Origin: Candidatus Hydrogenedentota bacterium
GTDB taxonomy: Bacteria > Hydrogenedentota > Hydrogenedentia > Hydrogenedentales > CAITNO01
Length of the DNA: 64,000 bases
Direction of reading: 5' to 3'
Assembly (NCBI GenBank): GCA_012730045.1
Contig: JAAYBR010000108.1
Location: 51,195 to 115,194 of the forward strand
In this document: positions 35,098 to 42,619 of the stretch, one piece after another
How positions within the stretch are numbered: position 1 is the stretch's first letter
Layout: every line of letters begins with the position of its first letter
The notes under the pieces: model-generated
The model's database searches: none
Told to the model about the DNA's origin: nothing
The model's input: only the letters and a program-made list of their open reading frames with translations
Program-made: the position numbers and the translations under genes

Positions 35098-35799
35098 GTG
35101 TTATTTTCTTTTGACCGCATGGAGGAGCATGCGTTGACAGAGGAACTATCAGGAGTGGTGGCTGTTAAAGGGCCTTTCGTTTCCGCCGATGTTCAGAGGC
35201 TGCTTGTCGGCGAGGGGTTGACTTGGAATCCCCAAAAGGAATTGTTGCTGGCCCGGCACGCGGAACTTCTGAGGGAGTGGAACGACATGGCCGGACTGGT
35301 CTCGAAGTCCGACCTTCAAGATCTTGGGAAACACTACGCGGACTCGTTGTCCCTGGGGGGGATTATCAAGCTGTTGGGCGCGTCGGAGGGACGCCTGCTG
35401 GACATTGGCACCGGAGGGGGATTTCCAGCCATTCCCCTAAAGATACTCCTTCCTCAGCTCAAGATGACCCTAGTGGAACGGAACGAGAAGAAGATCGGGT
35501 TTTTGCACAAGGCAGTCGCCGTCCTGGGTCTGTCCGATGTGCGGGTGGTTCACGGCGAATTTCCGGCGGCGGTGCGGGGGCAGGACCGTCCCAATGTGGT
35601 TACGTCGCGGGCCGTCGAGAAACCCGAGGTTCTCCGGCGTGCGTTGTCGCACTGGCTTCCGAGAGGGGTGGCCTACTTGTGCCAGTACCCGGACGTCTGC
35701 GAATTCTCCAGCGCCATGTTCCACGTGGAACAATGCAGCGGACTCTGGTCGGCAAAGGGACTTCGGCGCGGCACCCTTCGGCTGATACGCCGCATTTGA
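35098..35799 (+). CDS. rsmG: 16S rRNA (guanine-527-N7)-methyltransferase RsmG
   Basis: The 233-residue Rossmann methyltransferase (older name GidB) modifies G527 of 16S rRNA. The AdoMet-binding motif LLDIGTGGGFPAIPLKI and the following LVERNEKKIGFLHKA are diagnostic. The GTG at 35098 is preceded by GGAGGG five bases upstream; ATG 35119 has no ribosome site. Near the C-terminus the codons for MFHVEQ contain a perfect parS palindrome. rsmG commonly sits beside oriC and parAB in bacteria, which agrees with the sites just downstream, but parA/parB are not here. Confidence 0.92.
   Translation: MLFSFDRMEEHALTEELSGVVAVKGPFVSADVQRLLVGEGLTWNPQKELLLARHAELLREWNDMAGLVSKSDLQDLGKHYADSLSLGGIIKLLGASEGRLLDIGTGGGFPAIPLKILLPQLKMTLVERNEKKIGFLHKAVAVLGLSDVRVVHGEFPAAVRGQDRPNVVTSRAVEKPEVLRRALSHWLPRGVAYLCQYPDVCEFSSAMFHVEQCSGLWSAKGLRRGTLRLIRRI
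35717..35732. promoter_or_regulatory. parS centromere-like site 1 (inside rsmG)
   Basis: TGTTCCACGTGGAACA is a perfect 16-bp palindrome matching the bacterial parS consensus TGTTNCACGTGNAACA bound by ParB/Spo0J. It overlaps rsmG codons. Confidence 0.9.
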
Positions 35800-35808
35800 C
35801 CGCCGCCG

Positions 35809-35824
35809 TGTTCCACGTGGAACA
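35809..35824. promoter_or_regulatory. parS centromere-like site 2 (after rsmG)
   Basis: An identical TGTTCCACGTGGAACA lies ten bases after the rsmG stop and 92 bp from site 1. The palindrome extends to 18 bp with flanking G and C. Confidence 0.92.
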
Positions 35825-35964
35825 CCCGCGCGGCAGGTTATCCACAAGTTATACACACCCTGCCATCCCCCCCCGTTTCTCCCAATTTCCCACCCGCCGC
35901 TCCTCGTCGGCGGGAAAACCCCTGTATTCCCACGTATTTTCTTGACAACCGTGGAGGCTTCCCC
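35825..35964. other. Candidate replication origin segment with DnaA boxes
   Basis: A perfect DnaA box TTATCCACA (35838-35846) and a one-mismatch box TTATACACA (35849-35857) lie in the same orientation 11 bp apart, next to parS site 2. A pyrimidine-rich tract (35866-35895) and a more AT-rich run near 35925-35945 follow. In many bacteria oriC is in the rsmG (gidB) neighbourhood. Two boxes are few for a full origin, so part of it may lie elsewhere. Confidence 0.55.
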
Positions 35965-35993
35965 TTGACTCTGGGCACCATTAGAGATACAAT
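35965..35993 (+). promoter_or_regulatory. Sigma70 promoter for the HzsA-related gene
   Basis: TTGACT (35965-35970) is 17 bases from TACAAT (35988-35993), each 5 of 6 to consensus, about 75 bp before the ATG at 36068. A second TTGACA occurs at 35942-35947. Confidence 0.72.
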
Positions 35994-36067
35994 GGGCTGG
36001 GAAGTGGCCTTCTATCCACATGCAGGGAAAGGCCCGTGAGTCCCGTCTAACTCCGGAGATTCGGACT

Positions 36068-38386
36068 ATGCGCCAGACAGCACTTGCGGTAACCGCCACT
36101 TGGATGATCCTGTTCCTGAACTTCTTCCCCGCCGCCGCGGAGGACGTTGACACGTTCCGGGCCCAGGTGGAGGCCGACTGGTTTCGCCAGGAGGCGCGCG
36201 CGGGACAGACCCCAGGGTCACCCGAGAGTCTGGCGGCGACTTTGGCGCGGGTCGAACGCCTGCTGGAGGCCCTGGCCCATGTGCCGCAGGTGAAGCAGGA
36301 CCGAACCCGTCTTGACGGCTTCCGACGGGAAGTGGAGGCGGCGGACGGGCTGGGGGAGGAACAGCGGCGGGAACTCTACACCCGCCTGCGGGGGTTCGTC
36401 CGGGAGACGGCCCTCAAGAACCCCCTCCTCGCCGACACCCCCGTGGTCTTCATGCAGCGCCGCCGCTTCATCTGCCAAATGCTCCACGAGTACCTCGGGT
36501 ACTATTACGATTACGGCGATATTGATGGTGGAGGCATTTATGTGCTGGAGCGGCCGGGATTCTCCCCCGCCAAGCGCGATCTTGTGGCCGGGCGGCTTCC
36601 CCGGGGCAATTACACCACCCTCTCCCTGGCCTACGACGCGAAAACGCTCTATTTTGCCTTCGCGCCCCGGGCCGAGGGGGAGAAACCCGACTTTTATTCG
36701 CCGGACCGCCGCTGTTTCCATCTGTACGCCCTGGACCCCGAGGGCGGGAACCTGCGCGCCCTGACGAACGGCCAGAACGATGATTTCGACCCCTGTCCCC
36801 TGCCGGACGGCGGCCTCGCGTTCATGTCCACCCGCCGGGGCGGGTTTACGCGGTGCAACAACCCCTGGGAACCCCTGCCGGCGCACACCCTGCACCGGCT
36901 GGACCCCGACGGCGCCGTGCGGGCGCTCTCCGTCCATGAAACCAGCGAGTGGCACCCGAAAGTGCTGAATGACGGGCGGATCGCCTATATCCGGTGGGAT
37001 TACGTGGACCGCTCGGCGGCCCATTTCCACGGGATTTGGATCACGAACCCGGACGGGACGGGCACCCGCCAGCTTTTCGGCAACTACACCCAGCGGATTA
37101 ACGCCTGCTATCAGCCCCACCCCATCCCCGGCTCGTCCCGGGTGGCCTTCCTCGCCGGGGCGCACCACGCCAATGTGGGCGGTTCCCTGGTTCTGCTGGA
37201 CCCCGCCAAGGCGCGTCTGGACCCCGCCACGGGGGAGGACGACTTCTCTTCCCTGGAATCCCTGACTCCGGAGGTCTGCTTTCCCGAGGCCCCGGACACG
37301 TGGCCGGAGTCGTATTATCACAGCGCGTGGCCCCTGTCCGAGGACTTCTTCCTGGTCAGTTTCAGTTTTGACCCCCTTCCCGGCATGAACGCAAAGACCC
37401 AGGAGGACACGGAAACGGGGATTTACCTGTTCGACCGCTTCGGGAACCTGGAGTTGCTGTACCGTGAACCGGGCATTTCCAGCATGTACCCCATCCCCCT
37501 GGCCCCGCGTCCCGCACCCCCGGTGATCCCGGATGCCCGGGAGGCGGACCAGGCGGAAACGGGGGAATTCCTGCTGGCCAACGTGAACGAGAGCCATCTC
37601 GCCTTCCCCGAGGGGCGGCGCATCCGCGAGCTGCGTGTTTTCCAGCTCCTCCCCAAGAGCGAGACCCATGTGGTCGACGAGCCCCGCATCGGCCTCGCCC
37701 ACGCCGAGTCCGCCCGGATGCTGCTGGGCACCGTGCCCGTGGAGGCTGACGGTTCGGCGCGGTTCCGCGCCCCCGCCCTGAAGCCCCTGGCGTTTCAGGC
37801 GGTGGACGAGGCGGGGCGTGCGGTGCAGGGCATGCGCAGCGCCGTGTACCTCCAGCCCGGCGAGCGCCGGAGCTGCGTGGGGTGCCACGAGTCCACCGGC
37901 CGCGCTGCGGGGGCCGTGAATCCCCGGCCCCTGGCGGCGGCGCGGCCGCCCTCGGAAATCACCCCCGGCCCCGACGGCACCCGCCCCTGGAACTTCACCC
38001 GCCTGGTGCAGCCCATCCTGGAAAAGCACTGTGTCCAGTGCCACGACCGGCCGGGCACCGCGAAGCCCCGCCTCGGCGGCGGGGAGGAAGGCCCCTTCAC
38101 CCAGGCCTATGCGTCCCTGGGCCTCTTCGTGCGCTGGTATGGATGGGGCGACGAAAGCATCAGCCAGATCACCACCCGGCCCGGCGAAATGCCCGCCGAC
38201 ATGAGTCCCCTGACGGCAATTCTCCACGACGCGAACCACGCGGACAGCGCGCGTCTGACCGATGAGGAGTGGCGAACGCTCTACCTGTGGATCGACGGCA
38301 ACGCGGCCTTCTACGGGAGTTACTCCGAACCCGAGCGGCTGGCCCAGCGGCGGGGCGAGGCCATTCCCGCGCCGGCGCTCCAGTAA
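36068..38386 (+). CDS. Secreted HzsA-related dihaem protein with PD40-type propeller
   Basis: The 772-residue exported protein (signal QTALAVTATWMILFLNFFPAAA) has a helical N-terminal part and a beta-propeller middle with PD40-like blades (FDPCPLPDGGLAFMSTRRGG, EWHPKVLNDGRIAYIRWDY). Near the C-terminus are two c-type haem motifs, C603VGCH and C655VQCH. The order resembles the hydrazine synthase alpha-subunit-like family, widespread in non-anammox Planctomycetes-type genomes, where the function is unknown. Hydrazine synthesis is not implied, because the partner subunits are absent. GGAGA precedes the ATG at 36068. Confidence 0.8.
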   Translation: MRQTALAVTATWMILFLNFFPAAAEDVDTFRAQVEADWFRQEARAGQTPGSPESLAATLARVERLLEALAHVPQVKQDRTRLDGFRREVEAADGLGEEQRRELYTRLRGFVRETALKNPLLADTPVVFMQRRRFICQMLHEYLGYYYDYGDIDGGGIYVLERPGFSPAKRDLVAGRLPRGNYTTLSLAYDAKTLYFAFAPRAEGEKPDFYSPDRRCFHLYALDPEGGNLRALTNGQNDDFDPCPLPDGGLAFMSTRRGGFTRCNNPWEPLPAHTLHRLDPDGAVRALSVHETSEWHPKVLNDGRIAYIRWDYVDRSAAHFHGIWITNPDGTGTRQLFGNYTQRINACYQPHPIPGSSRVAFLAGAHHANVGGSLVLLDPAKARLDPATGEDDFSSLESLTPEVCFPEAPDTWPESYYHSAWPLSEDFFLVSFSFDPLPGMNAKTQEDTETGIYLFDRFGNLELLYREPGISSMYPIPLAPRPAPPVIPDAREADQAETGEFLLANVNESHLAFPEGRRIRELRVFQLLPKSETHVVDEPRIGLAHAESARMLLGTVPVEADGSARFRAPALKPLAFQAVDEAGRAVQGMRSAVYLQPGERRSCVGCHESTGRAAGAVNPRPLAAARPPSEITPGPDGTRPWNFTRLVQPILEKHCVQCHDRPGTAKPRLGGGEEGPFTQAYASLGLFVRWYGWGDESISQITTRPGEMPADMSPLTAILHDANHADSARLTDEEWRTLYLWIDGNAAFYGSYSEPERLAQRRGEAIPAPALQ

Positions 38387-38423
38387 CAGCAACCGCCACT
38401 AATACTGCGGATAAAAATAGCTC

Positions 38424-38452
38424 TTGATTTTCTCCGAAAACTGTGTTATCCT
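38424..38452 (+). promoter_or_regulatory. Promoter with a 380-nt leader
   Basis: TTGATT (38424-38429) and TATCCT (38447-38452), 17-base spacer. The next gene starts at 38839, leaving an unusually long untranslated stretch containing no convincing ORF. Confidence 0.55.
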
Positions 38453-38675
38453 CGCGCTGATGGTGGCGTGAGGAGGGGCCTTGGGGCTTTACCGGCCCTT
38501 CCGACGTTTTAGGAAGTAACGTCGAAACATCCTGTCTTTTGGTGGGACGCAGGATGCCTTCCGGGGACGGGACGCGCAGGCAGCGGCTCTTGGGGCAGTA
38601 TCAGGCAGACAGCCGCGCGGGTGAGTTTTCCAGCAGTGCTTGGGGACGAAATGTGTCGGCACGCATGAAGGGTTT

Positions 38676-38702
38676 TTGTCACATTTTACTATTGTTTATA
38701 CA
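38676..38702 (+). promoter_or_regulatory. Possible second promoter near the orphan gene
   Basis: TTGTCA (38676-38681) and TATACA (38697-38702) have a short 15-base spacer in a conspicuously AT-rich patch, 137 bp before the start at 38839. Confidence 0.35.
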
Positions 38703-38838
38703 ACATATGTTCCGCTGTCCGTCTTCCGGCCGCCGCATCCGTGCCGGGCGGTCTGTCCCGTGAGCGTTCCCGGATGCCCGCAATGTGCGCGGGCGTCCGA
38801 AAGAGCGAAGAGAAATCGAATAGAGGAGGAAGCAAGCC

Positions 38839-39249
38839 ATGCCAACCATCAGTACCCCAAACAACGAGTTCTGTCTTGACCTGTCGAACCAATGGGACAC
38901 CCAGAACAATCATGTTACCGAAGTCGTCGTGGACCACAGCGGTGACTACACCGTCATCTACAACCCCGTGGCCGCTCCTCCCCTGGGGCGGGCGGTCAAG
39001 GAGCAAGGCTGGATGCAGTGGTTAGCAACCGAGTTCCAAGCGGCAAGCACCGCCTTTCACACAATTCCAGACCCGGTCGCGAGTGCTACCGCCGGACTTG
39101 TCTTCGCCCCGTCGGGGGCTGTTCGTTACCTCCTGGTGTGGGACGCAGGCAACACCACCTGTTGGACGCTCATGATTGTCAGGGCGCCAGGGTCCACCAT
39201 GACGGCCGCACTGAGGATTGCCTCTCGCAACCTGTCTATTCCCGTTTAG
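38839..39249 (+). CDS. Orphan 136-residue protein of unknown function
   Basis: I do not recognise a family. The protein has no signal peptide or membrane helix and is rich in Thr, Val and Ala. It contains HVTEVVVDHSGDYTVIYNP and AVRYLLVWDAGNTTCWTLMIVRAP, which look like beta strands. A strong AGGAGG ribosome site precedes the ATG. Base composition is visibly less GC-rich than in the neighbouring operons. It probably shares a transcript with the lipoprotein 60 bp downstream. Confidence 0.6.
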   Translation: MPTISTPNNEFCLDLSNQWDTQNNHVTEVVVDHSGDYTVIYNPVAAPPLGRAVKEQGWMQWLATEFQAASTAFHTIPDPVASATAGLVFAPSGAVRYLLVWDAGNTTCWTLMIVRAPGSTMTAALRIASRNLSIPV

Positions 39250-39308
39250 CAGGCGTCACCTCAGACGTTCACACAGACACCGGCAAGAACACAAAGGGAG
39301 TGTTTTCC

Positions 39309-40604
39309 ATGAAAGCATATCTTGGGGCATCCATTGTGATCGCGTTCATGCTTGCATCAGGCTGCGCATTCAAGCATGTCCGCTTTGACAACAACACAAC
39401 ATACGAGGACAAGGCGCAGAAAATCCGCATTTCCGAGCGGGATGTGCGGGTGTCCGCCCAGTTCAGCATGCATGACGCCGTTGTGAACGACGTCCAGAAG
39501 TCTTTCGGGCTGACGTACAAGGGCGCGGCAACCCTGACACGAACACATGACGCGCTGGAAGACGCCGAGGCGGCAAGAGATGACGTGCTTGCAGAGCGCG
39601 CGCGGCTCGCGGAGGTGCTCGTTGATATCCAAGGGATTGAGGGGACGCTCCAGGCGGTGGTAGGGAAGGTCAGAACCATTATGGAGACGTCAAACACCGC
39701 CAAAGGATCCGAGGACGCCTGGACAGCATTCCAGACAAACTTCATGAAGAACCTCGAAGGCATCCAGAGCAACTCCCGGGACGGGGGCTTTCCCGAGGTC
39801 GCCGACGCGGTGGGGAAGATCGGTGCGGAAGTCACCACGTCCCCCGAGTGGAAAACTCTGGGGGAGAACTTCGGAACCGGCGAGGATATTGAGAGCACTC
39901 CGGCCTTCAACAAGCTTTACACGAAGATTCAGACGGCGTTTACCACATATCTTCCCCCGGCATTGCCGGAAACCCGAAAGAAGTTGGAGGCGCTTCAGAA
40001 GGAAGAACAGGTTCTTACCGCCAAGGCTGGGGAGCTTCACAAGACCTTGGTGCGGCTGCTTCCCAAGCCGGAGGACCGGGCTGAACTCACCTCCGTCATC
40101 CGCGAGGCGCGGAAGAACGCCCCGGAGCCTGCGGCGGCGGGCGGGGTTTCGGGGCCCGCGGGCTTGGCCGTGAATCTGGCGAAGGAGGTGCTGGACGGGA
40201 AGAAGTCGGAGCTGACCGAGGCGAAGGAGGCGCTGGGCAAGATCCAGGAGCTGGCGATGCCTGCGCTGGCCAAGTCGGCGGCGGTGAACGCGCAGAAGCG
40301 GGCGATCCAGGACCTCCAGGGCGAGTACAACGAGGCGGTGAACGATTTTCTCTCCGTGGTGTCCGACGTGTCGGCGGTGACGGACTATGACGGGCCGGGC
40401 GAGCGGGGCACCATTTGGGCCATAAGCCTCTTCGGGGCGCGCGACACGATCCAGCGGTATCCGAACGGGATGGTGAAGAGCGTGGGCCCCAATCAGTACC
40501 GCAAGAGTCTCGGGACGACCATCACCGAGGAGATGTTCCGCACCCTGCGGGTGCTGGGCATCCCCGCGTCCTACGTTGCCGGGGTGGTGGCCCTCGCCGA
40601 CTGA
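39309..40604 (+). CDS. Lipoprotein of unknown function with predicted coiled coils
   Basis: The 431-residue protein begins with a lipoprotein signal (MKAYLGASIVIAFMLASGC, lipobox LASG/C). Long charged heptad-like helices follow (HDALEDAEAARDDVLAERARLAEVL at about 75-100; KKLEALQKEEQVLTAKAGELHKTL; KAIQDLQ-type region before residue 350). A C-terminal globular part contains GTIWAISLFGARDTIQRYPNGMVKSVGPNQYRKSLGTTITEEM. I cannot name a domain. AGGGAG precedes the ATG. It is likely a periplasmic or outer-membrane-tethered protein working with the preceding orphan gene. Confidence 0.65.
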   Translation: MKAYLGASIVIAFMLASGCAFKHVRFDNNTTYEDKAQKIRISERDVRVSAQFSMHDAVVNDVQKSFGLTYKGAATLTRTHDALEDAEAARDDVLAERARLAEVLVDIQGIEGTLQAVVGKVRTIMETSNTAKGSEDAWTAFQTNFMKNLEGIQSNSRDGGFPEVADAVGKIGAEVTTSPEWKTLGENFGTGEDIESTPAFNKLYTKIQTAFTTYLPPALPETRKKLEALQKEEQVLTAKAGELHKTLVRLLPKPEDRAELTSVIREARKNAPEPAAAGGVSGPAGLAVNLAKEVLDGKKSELTEAKEALGKIQELAMPALAKSAAVNAQKRAIQDLQGEYNEAVNDFLSVVSDVSAVTDYDGPGERGTIWAISLFGARDTIQRYPNGMVKSVGPNQYRKSLGTTITEEMFRTLRVLGIPASYVAGVVALAD

Positions 40605-40979
40605 GCCGGGCATGGCGGCTCCCCCCCGCCGGACCGCCAAATGACCTTGTCGTTCCCAGGGAAGAAGGGCCCCATCCGACCGATCGGACGGATCCGACGG
40701 ATCGGTCGGATGGGGCGCTATTGGCCGGGTGCCCCCTTTCCCCTCGTTCCCAAGTTTTTCTACTTGGGAACGCACTTGGCAGCGAAGCTCCGCTTCGCGA
40801 TTCCCTCGGCGTGGGGCGGCCGTTCAAGGGCGCAGGGGCGCGGTAGCGGAGGCAACAAACGTAGAAGCGGCTTCCAGCCGCTTTCTTCCGGGACTTTCGC
40901 CAACCCCAAAGAACGCGGCAGGATGCCGCGTCCACGTCGCCGCCGTCCCGGCGGCCTTGTCTGCGGCCGCTTTCCGTCC
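40605..40979. repeat. Cluster of several different dispersed repeats between convergent genes
   Basis: In 375 bp there are: the ATCCGACCGATC palindrome (40669-40716); GTTCCCAAGT/ACTTGGGAAC (40746-40771) followed by an AGCGAAGCTCCGCTTCGC hairpin; a GAAGCGGCTTCCAGCCGCT element (about 40863-40881); a GCGGCAGGATGCCGC element (about 40915-40929); and a GCCGCCGTCCCGGCGGC hairpin (about 40940-40956). No gene is present. Confidence 0.8.
40669..40716. repeat. 38-bp palindromic repeat, copy 3, extended
   Basis: The core at 40674-40711 matches copies 1 and 2 except for one centre base (GATCCGACG rather than GATCCGTCG). The arms are extended by GCCCC and GGGGC, so the stem is longer here. Confidence 0.83.
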
Positions 40980-42389
40980 CTACTCCACGACCTCGATGGG
41001 GTTGGCGATGATCCAGGGGGCCATGTCGCGGGCGACGTCGTCGCCGGCGAAGGTGATTTCGCCGGGCATGCCGATGGCGGCCTCGACGCGGTATTTGCCG
41101 GGCTGGGCCACGGCGTATTCGAAGGTTTTCCCGTCCTGCGTTGCGAGGGGTTTGGTGTCGCGGTAGAGGGTGAACTTGCAGGGGAGCGGGGCCTCGGCGC
41201 GGAGTTTGAGGTCGGGGGTGAGGGCGATGGTGTCGCCCATGGTGGCCTGTTTCCCGCCGCCCTCGGCAACGAAGGCGAAGCCTTTGGCGTCTGCGAGCAG
41301 GTTGAAGGCGACGAAGGCGCGGCCCTGCCGGACGGCGTCGAGGAGGGCGGGCTCGGTCAGCTCCTTCGCGAGGAGGTGGGTGTTCACGAAGCGCGAGGAG
41401 CGCTTGTAGGGGTCGAGGTCCAGGCGGAAGAGCTGGTCGCCGGGCTGGAAGCTGCCGAACTTCAGGCGCAGGAGGGAGCGGGTGAGGAGGTTGAGCCGGA
41501 ACTCGGCCATCTTCCTTTTCGGGTCGCTGTGGCCGGTGTCGAGGAGGAGCAGCGTGTCGTCGGCGGTGTAGACCCCGCGGAGGCCGACGTTCTGGTGGCA
41601 GTCGTTGGCGGCGATGGCGGTGATTTTCCGGTGGCGGCTCTGCTCGTCCCATTTCTGCTGGACCATGGAGAGGACGGCGAAGTCGAACATGCCGCGGAAG
41701 GTCTGCTCGGGGAAGGCGCGGGCGTTGAGCAGGAGGTTCTTCACGGTCTCCACGCGGGCAAGCCGGTCAATCATCTCGTCCAGCATGTCGGTGTGGATGT
41801 TGTATATTTCCATGCCGTCAATCTCGGGGATTTCCCAGGGGCGGTGCGCCTCGTTGTGGCCGACGCAGAGGACGCCGCCCAGCGCGCGGATCTGTTTCGC
41901 CTGCTCCGCCGGGTCGGCGCTGTTATCCAACACCGTGTCCGGCGGCAGCCCCCAGGGCATGAAGCCGTCGTGCATCTCGTAGCCCTGGACGAAGAGGACG
42001 CCGTCGTGGACGCCGCGCCAGCCGCGGGAGTAGTCGGCCTTTCCCTGGTCCACATGGTCCGACAGGAACATGAAGTCGCACTTGGCGGCGTGCATGGCCT
42101 CGAGGATCTCCGGGAAGGAGACCTCGGAGTCGTGGGACAGCTCGGAGTGGGCGTGCATGACGCCGCGGTACTCGTTCCAGCCGGTCTGGAGGGCGACGGG
42201 CTGGAGGTTCGCGGCGTGCTCCTGCCACGCGGCGGCCTGGCGGGGGTAGAGCGACCAGCGGTGGTAGAGCTGCGTGCCGAAGGCGGCGAAGAACGCCGCC
42301 GTGAGCACCAGCATGAGCACGATGACGGAAAGGCAGCCCCATTTCGCCGTGCGGCGCGCCGCGCCGCGGAGAATCCGCTTGGTGTCCAT
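40980..42389 (-). CDS. Membrane-anchored PHP-domain phosphoesterase-like protein
   Basis: The 469-residue product has one N-terminal helix (WGCLSVIVLMLVLTAAFFAAF) and a periplasmic PHP domain. Metal motif HAHSELSHDS lies near residue 75, followed by DFMFLSDHVDQG, VGHNEAHRPW and AANDCHQNVG. About 130 residues of beta-sandwich-like C-terminal domain (KFTLYRDTKPLATQDGKTFEYAVAQPGKYRVEA) follow. PHP proteins hydrolyse phosphate esters with a trinuclear metal site; the substrate is unknown. The ATG at 42389 has GAGAGGG upstream. The frame stays open well upstream, but that part is not coding. Confidence 0.77.
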   Translation of the reverse strand: MDTKRILRGAARRTAKWGCLSVIVLMLVLTAAFFAAFGTQLYHRWSLYPRQAAAWQEHAANLQPVALQTGWNEYRGVMHAHSELSHDSEVSFPEILEAMHAAKCDFMFLSDHVDQGKADYSRGWRGVHDGVLFVQGYEMHDGFMPWGLPPDTVLDNSADPAEQAKQIRALGGVLCVGHNEAHRPWEIPEIDGMEIYNIHTDMLDEMIDRLARVETVKNLLLNARAFPEQTFRGMFDFAVLSMVQQKWDEQSRHRKITAIAANDCHQNVGLRGVYTADDTLLLLDTGHSDPKRKMAEFRLNLLTRSLLRLKFGSFQPGDQLFRLDLDPYKRSSRFVNTHLLAKELTEPALLDAVRQGRAFVAFNLLADAKGFAFVAEGGGKQATMGDTIALTPDLKLRAEAPLPCKFTLYRDTKPLATQDGKTFEYAVAQPGKYRVEAAIGMPGEITFAGDDVARDMAPWIIANPIEVVE

Positions 42390-42619
42390 CAGGCCCTCTC
42401 GGCGCCGGGGCGGGGCCCGGCGGGTGCGCCCGCCGTCCGCGCGGGCCGGGGCATTATACCCGAAGGGGGCGCACCGCGCCCGCGGAGAAGAAAGCCGGGC
42501 CCGGGAGGGGACAGCGCGCATGGATGGACAGGATGGGCAGGACGGGGGAAAGAAATCCCGCGCATCCTGTTTTTCCATGTTAACCCTTCCGGGCCGCGCC
42601 CCTGCCGGTCCCCGGTCCC

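Noticed and set aside
36068..38386. Interpretation as hydrazine synthase
   Set aside because: Only an alpha-like protein is present, without beta/gamma subunits or other anammox genes; the family is broad.
36218..38392. A 724-codon minus-strand frame opposite the HzsA-related gene
   Set aside because: No recognisable motif; the plus strand shows a signal peptide and two haem motifs.
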